This document shows, piece by piece, positions 57,597 to 61,301 of a stretch of 61,301 bases of DNA. The stretch lies in assembly GCA_900546295.1 (NCBI GenBank), contig URCK01000004.1, positions 1-61,301 of the forward strand, read 5' to 3'. The notes beneath the pieces were generated by a model. The model searched no databases and was not told the origin of the DNA. It saw only the letters and a list, made by a program, of their open reading frames with translations. Positions within the stretch are counted from its first letter, which is position 1. Every line of letters starts with the position of its first letter. The position numbers and the translations under genes are program-made. The stretch comes from an uncultured Eubacteriales bacterium. Its GTDB lineage: Bacteria; Bacillota; Clostridia; Oscillospirales; Oscillospiraceae.

Positions 57597-58160
57597 ATGG
57601 CGTATACCAAAGAGCAGGCGTGGGATCTTCTCACACGCTACAACAAAGGTGAGTTCCACTTAAAGCACGCGAACACCGTTGCCGACGTCATGCGCTGGTA
57701 CGCGCAGCAGCTCGGCTACGGCGACGAGGCGGATTTCTGGGAGATCGTCGGGCTTCTGCACGACCTTGACTTTGAGATGTACCCCGACGAGCACTGCATC
57801 AAGTCGCAGCAGCTCATGCGCGAAGCGGGACTGGACGAGCGCCTCATCCGCGCCACCGCGAGCCACGGCTACGGCCTCCATTTCGATAGGCTTCCCGAGC
57901 CGCAGCACGAGATGGAGAAGGTCCTCTTCGCGACCGACGAGCTCACAGGGCTCATCGGCGCGGCCGCGCTCATGCGCCCGAGCAAGAGCGTCAGCGACCT
58001 TGAGGTGAAATCCGTCAAAAAGAAATACAAGGATAAGAAATTTGCCGCCGGCTGCTCGCGAGAGGTCATCGAGCGCGGCGCGGAAATGCTCGGCTGGGAT
58101 CTTGACACGCTCATCGAGCGGACGATCCTCGCCATGCGCGCAAGCAGCCACGTCGACTGA
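57597..58160 (+). CDS. HD domain protein
   Basis: 187 residues with the metal-dependent phosphohydrolase signature H24 ... H55-D56 (GLLHDLDFEMYP) ... D114 (FATDELTGL), plus SHGYG at 89-93. Proteins of this type in Clostridia are uncharacterised hydrolases, possibly of nucleotides. GGGAGG lies before the ATG. It follows the rhomboid-like gene by 23 bp and the TIM-barrel gene follows 55 bp later. Confidence 0.85.
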   Translation: MAYTKEQAWDLLTRYNKGEFHLKHANTVADVMRWYAQQLGYGDEADFWEIVGLLHDLDFEMYPDEHCIKSQQLMREAGLDERLIRATASHGYGLHFDRLPEPQHEMEKVLFATDELTGLIGAAALMRPSKSVSDLEVKSVKKKYKDKKFAAGCSREVIERGAEMLGWDLDTLIERTILAMRASSHVD

Positions 58161-58215
58161 TCTCCCACATCATTTTTTACGGTCAACCATTACCTGCGGA
58201 AAGGAAGGTGCTTCC

Positions 58216-58896
58216 ATGAGCGATTTTACCCCCACGCCCACACCGAGCTACAGCGGAAAGCTCCGCAATCATATGCTGATGGTGCCCGAATGCATCGAGG
58301 AGTGCAGCGGCATCCGCATCTTTGGACGAACGATCAAGTCCTTTGTCTTTTCCACCGACGTTGCCACCATCGCAAGCTGCAATGCCGACGCGGTGATCGC
58401 CGTTTATCCCTTCACCCCCCAGCCGCGCATTGTGCGCGCCATCATCAGCGTGGCGGATATGCCGGTATTCTGCGGCGTCGGCGGCGGCTTCACCTCCGGC
58501 GCGCGCTCCGTCGCTCAGGCGATGGAGGCAGAGCACTGCGGCGCTTACGGCGTTGTGCTCAACGCCCCCGTTTCGGCCGACATTCTGCGCGACATCCGTG
58601 CGCATATCGACATTCCCGTTGTGGCGACCATCGTCTCCGCCACGCAGGACACCGAGGCGCGTATCGCCGCGGGCGTCGACATTCTGAACGTCTCCGCCGC
58701 CGCGGAAACGCCGCAGCTCGTCGCCGCGCTCCGCGCGCGCCACCCCGAGATTCCCATCATCGCCACTGGCGGCCCGAGGGATGAGACCATCCGCAAGACC
58801 ATCGCCGCGGGCGCGAACGCCATCACCTACACCCCGCCCGACAACGGCGTGCTGCTCGCCGACATCATGACCGCGCACCGCGAGCGCTACCGTTAA
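58216..58896 (+). CDS. TIM-barrel protein of unknown substrate
   Basis: 226 residues with a repeating beta/alpha pattern (VIAVYPFTPQP, MPVFCGVGGGF, AYGVVLNAPVSADIL, IPVVATIVSATQD, DILNVSAAAETPQLV, IPIIATGGPRDET, ANAITYTPPDNG). The GG-P loop near the end resembles the phosphate-binding sites of ThiG/HisA/NanE-type barrels. No catalytic identity can be given. AAGGAAGG precedes the ATG, and a terminator follows. Confidence 0.7.
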   Translation: MSDFTPTPTPSYSGKLRNHMLMVPECIEECSGIRIFGRTIKSFVFSTDVATIASCNADAVIAVYPFTPQPRIVRAIISVADMPVFCGVGGGFTSGARSVAQAMEAEHCGAYGVVLNAPVSADILRDIRAHIDIPVVATIVSATQDTEARIAAGVDILNVSAAAETPQLVAALRARHPEIPIIATGGPRDETIRKTIAAGANAITYTPPDNGVLLADIMTAHRERYR

Positions 58897-58913
58897 GCTA
58901 CATAAGAGCACAG

Positions 58914-58945
58914 AAAAAGGCTGACCCTTTCGGGTCAGCCTTTTT
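58914..58945. terminator. Bidirectional terminator
   Basis: AAAAAGGCTGACCC, loop TTTC, GGGTCAGCCTTTTT, between the TIM-barrel gene (plus) and the converging lipoprotein gene (minus). Confidence 0.93.
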
Positions 58946-58956
58946 GTCTTTCTTTT

Positions 58957-60300
58957 TCAGTACGGGCACGGGAAAGCGGAGAATACCGCGTGGCCGTCCG
59001 TGAGCGTGAAGGGATACTCGTAAGTCTCCGTCTCGCCGGTGAGCACCCAGTCTCCCGCGTCGCCGTCCCAGTTCCGCAGCCAGACCGTCTGCGTCACCGT
59101 GCCGCTCCTGCCCTTGAGTGAGGCGCTGTGCTCCTCCGCCGCGATCTCCATGTTATAGCCGCGGTCGGCAGAAAGCACATAGAGCTTCCCGTCCGATTCC
59201 GCAAAGCGCCCGGACGTTTCAAGCCACTCGTCGACCAGCGTTTTGTCAAAGTAGCGGCATACCAGCTCCCGTAGCTCTGCCATCGTCGAAACGCCGGGAA
59301 TATCCGCTCTGTAATAGGTATATCCATTGATCTCCGCCTCGTCCGCGCTGCCATATCTCGCCGGCGGCGTGGTCATGTGGAACCATGCCCACAGCGTCTC
59401 TGCCGTGTCAAAGTCGATCAGCACCGCCGTTTCGGGAGAGATTTCCAGAAGGGACTGCGCGTGCTCGCTGAGCGCATTGTAGAAAGCGTCATAGCCCACG
59501 TCAAACACCTGCGGGCCCGCCGCATAGGGCGCGATGATGTAGTTATCGAAGCGCACCGTGATGCCGGACGCCGTAAAGTGCACCGTTGCAAACGACGGGA
59601 AATCCGATAGATAGGACTCGTAATCGTCAAAATACAGATCGCTCAGGCTCTGCTCGTAGACCTGCTGAAAGAGCTCCTGACTGATGCACGATTGCAGCGT
59701 CGCCCCCTCCAGGTCGCCCTTCTCCGAGGCAAGCGTATCGATCGACAGGAATTTTCCCGTCGTCAAATCGAAGTTCCACGCGCAGCTGTAGGTGTTGGGA
59801 TGCACGCCGCCGTAGTAGGTGTAGCCCTCCGCCGAGATGCTCAGAAGTCCCGCCTCGGTCTCATACACATCGCTGATCGTCAGCTCGTGCGTCCAGTATC
59901 CCCCTTCAGGGAAAAAATCCGATCCGTCGTCGGCATACATTTCCTTCGCGCTTTCCGCCACCTCTGCGGCACTCGCGCGCAGTGACGCCAGCACGCTTTC
60001 CATCTCGCTGTTGAACGTGAGCTGGAGCTTGCGCAGCTTGGCCTTTTCCGCGCCGAGCGCCGTGTTGTCATTCTGCGCATAGACCTTGCCCTCTTCGTCC
60101 TGCAGCTCATAGTACTCGGAATAGAGCAGCGTGCCGTCGTCCGCCCTGTACTCGTCCTCGTAGACGTTCTTCGACATTTCAAGATGCAGCTTCGGCGCGT
60201 CAGAGACATCGTCCGCCGTACCATCCCCGCCTCCTGCGCCGCAGGCAGCGAGGCTCAGTGCAAACGCCAGCACCAGCAGCGCCGTCAAGCATTTTTTCAT
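58957..60300 (-). CDS. DUF3298 (RsiV-like) lipoprotein
   Basis: 447 residues. The signal peptide ends in the lipobox LSLAAC (Cys at about residue 20), so the mature protein is lipid-anchored outside. Then come a DUF4163-type segment and the DUF3298 domain (YYGGVHPNTYSCAWNFDLTTGKFLSIDTL, AAGPQVFDVGYDAF). Related domains occur in the anti-sigma factor RsiV and deacetylase PdaC as outside sensors. No sigma gene lies nearby. AAGGAG precedes the ATG and the gene follows tmcAL by 32 bp. Confidence 0.82.
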   Translation of the reverse strand: MKKCLTALLVLAFALSLAACGAGGGDGTADDVSDAPKLHLEMSKNVYEDEYRADDGTLLYSEYYELQDEEGKVYAQNDNTALGAEKAKLRKLQLTFNSEMESVLASLRASAAEVAESAKEMYADDGSDFFPEGGYWTHELTISDVYETEAGLLSISAEGYTYYGGVHPNTYSCAWNFDLTTGKFLSIDTLASEKGDLEGATLQSCISQELFQQVYEQSLSDLYFDDYESYLSDFPSFATVHFTASGITVRFDNYIIAPYAAGPQVFDVGYDAFYNALSEHAQSLLEISPETAVLIDFDTAETLWAWFHMTTPPARYGSADEAEINGYTYYRADIPGVSTMAELRELVCRYFDKTLVDEWLETSGRFAESDGKLYVLSADRGYNMEIAAEEHSASLKGRSGTVTQTVWLRNWDGDAGDWVLTGETETYEYPFTLTDGHAVFSAFPCPY

Positions 60301-60332
60301 GGTGATCTCCTTTCCCGGTCGCGGCGCCGCGA

Positions 60333-61301
60333 TCAAACGATCACCGGTCCGCTCGTCCACGCGCTCCCGCCCCGCGCCGCGGCAAGGTCGGGATAGGCGA
60401 GGACATACTGATCCTCTGCGCGCGCCGAAAGCCCGAAGAGCCTTTGCGCGCATACATCCAGCGCGCGCACGTCGGCGCTCTTGACGAGCACCGGCGCAAG
60501 CGCCGTTTGTTTCATTTCCCTGAGCATTTCGCGCCCGCGTCCGCTGCATGCCAGCACGCGCAGATACGGCATGCGCGGCGGCATATCCTCCGCCGTCACG
60601 CCAAGATAGGCCGCGAGCAGCATCCGCCGCAGCCGCGCATAGGCGTAGCGCTTTGTCTTCACCTCGCCGAGCAGTTCCTCAATGGATGAGGCTGTGTGCG
60701 CCGCGTCGTAAAAGCGGCGGTAAAGCCCCTCGCGCCCGCCGTCGAAGCGGGCGAAGTCGTCTTCATTCATCGCGCGCAGTCTGGATAAGATCGCGCGCTC
60801 CGCCCCCTTCATCGTCACCGGCGCGCGGCCCGCCGCACATTCGCGCGCGTAGATCGCGGCGCTCTCCTCCGTCAGAAAGGCGGACGCGTCCTCTCCGCGC
60901 GCAAGCAGGCCGCGGATATGGCTCGCCGAGGCGAATCCATCCTCCGCGCCCTCGTCGTGGCCCACGGCCTTTCGCGCCATTGCCAGCGGCGCGATCACGC
61001 TGCCGCTTTCGATGATCGCCTTGCAGTATTCGACGCCCAGAATGTCGTTCGGATTTTTGAGCACGGCGGCATCCTCGCCGACGAGCGTCCTTGCCGCCGC
61101 CTCGCGCGCGCTTGCAAAGGATGTGCCCGCCGCGAGCGCTTCGCGCAGCGCCGAAGAAAAATCCGCGCGCAGCAGCGTTTCCGCCGCGCGCTGCAGCGGC
61201 TCCGTTTCGCCGCACTCGCTGCCAAAGGCCAGCACACTGACGATCCCCGTTGCGTTCAGCACCGCAACGCCGCCGCGCGCAAAGCCCTCCGCCGATGCAA
61301 T
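60333..61301 (-). CDS. tmcAL: tRNA(Met) cytidine acetate ligase, 3' part (5' end beyond the window)
   Basis: The visible 322 codons plus stop match the C-terminal four-fifths of TmcAL (YlbM), which activates acetate with ATP and acetylates the wobble cytidine of elongator tRNA-Met. The nucleotidyltransferase part reads SAEGFARGGVAVLNATGIVSVLAFGSECG, followed by LKNPNDILGVEYCKAI, and the RNA-binding C-terminal part contains TKRYAYARLRRMLLAAYLGV. The frame is open through to the window edge, so the true start lies outside. Confidence 0.92.
   Translation of the reverse strand: MASAEGFARGGVAVLNATGIVSVLAFGSECGETEPLQRAAETLLRADFSSALREALAAGTSFASAREAAARTLVGEDAAVLKNPNDILGVEYCKAIIESGSVIAPLAMARKAVGHDEGAEDGFASASHIRGLLARGEDASAFLTEESAAIYARECAAGRAPVTMKGAERAILSRLRAMNEDDFARFDGGREGLYRRFYDAAHTASSIEELLGEVKTKRYAYARLRRMLLAAYLGVTAEDMPPRMPYLRVLACSGRGREMLREMKQTALAPVLVKSADVRALDVCAQRLFGLSARAEDQYVLAYPDLAAARGGSAWTSGPVIV

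Overview
The window looks like a chromosomal piece of a GC-rich, Gram-positive, amino-acid-fermenting anaerobe of the class Clostridia, probably an Oscillospiraceae-like gut bacterium (inferred). The evidence is a complete selenium-dependent glycine reductase operon with its own selA-selB-tRNA-Sec cassette, Firmicute-type SAM and glycine riboswitches, consensus sigma-A promoters with 16-17 bp spacers, strong AGGAGG ribosome binding sites, and several GTG/TTG starts. The assignment rests on gene content alone.

Layout. 1-3.8 kb: the 5' part of a SulP permease, a marR-degV pair under a twin-palindrome operator, and a sodium symporter (NSS family) with a structured leader. 3.8-7.2 kb: the conserved rpmG-secE-nusG-rplK-rplA and rplJ-rplL block. 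7.5-17 kb: ruvX, a threonine aldolase, a CsaB-MurJ open reading frame that reads through as one protein, a DUF5693 membrane protein, and a three-gene set (adenosine-type deaminase, MtnA-like isomerase, class II aldolase) that fits disposal of methylthioadenosine or 5'-deoxyadenosine. asnA is divergent from these.

18.3-27.2 kb: an 8.9-kb integrative element sits in the 3' end of tRNA-Gln(CTG), bounded by a 23-bp direct repeat. It carries a tyrosine integrase, a CI-like repressor, several small HTH proteins, a DnaB-like helicase with a DUF6291-like partner, a sigma-like protein and a string of tiny overlapping genes. No capsid, terminase or conjugation gene is present, so it looks like a satellite-type island. 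Next to its left end is a compact locus with the architecture of a par/Fst type I toxin-antitoxin: a 25-residue ORF with a sequestered ribosome binding site, a convergent antisense promoter, a shared terminator and complementary 5' repeats. This is the strongest candidate for something undescribed.

27.4-35.7 kb: cls, pncB, a type II pantothenate kinase, dinB, a membrane-anchored LuxR-type regulator, an AT-rich traX-like gene and tRNA-Pro(CGG). 35.8-48 kb: the grd operon (grdX-grdE-grdB-trxB-trxA-grdA-grdC-grdD plus an unassigned 97-residue gene) behind a tandem glycine riboswitch; GrdA and GrdB each contain an in-frame UGA read as selenocysteine. tRNA-Sec, selB and selA lie directly upstream, so both the catalytic selenoproteins and the machinery that decodes them are in one block; selD is not in the window.

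48-61.3 kb: a YwaF-like membrane protein, a D-aminoacylase-like amidohydrolase, a small membrane protein, a small alarmone synthetase, metK under a SAM-I riboswitch, a MATE exporter with a leader resembling the guanidine-IV (mepA) motif, an SPFH/Arc pair, a rhomboid-like protein lacking a normal active site, an HD protein, a TIM-barrel protein, a DUF3298 lipoprotein and the 3' part of tmcAL.
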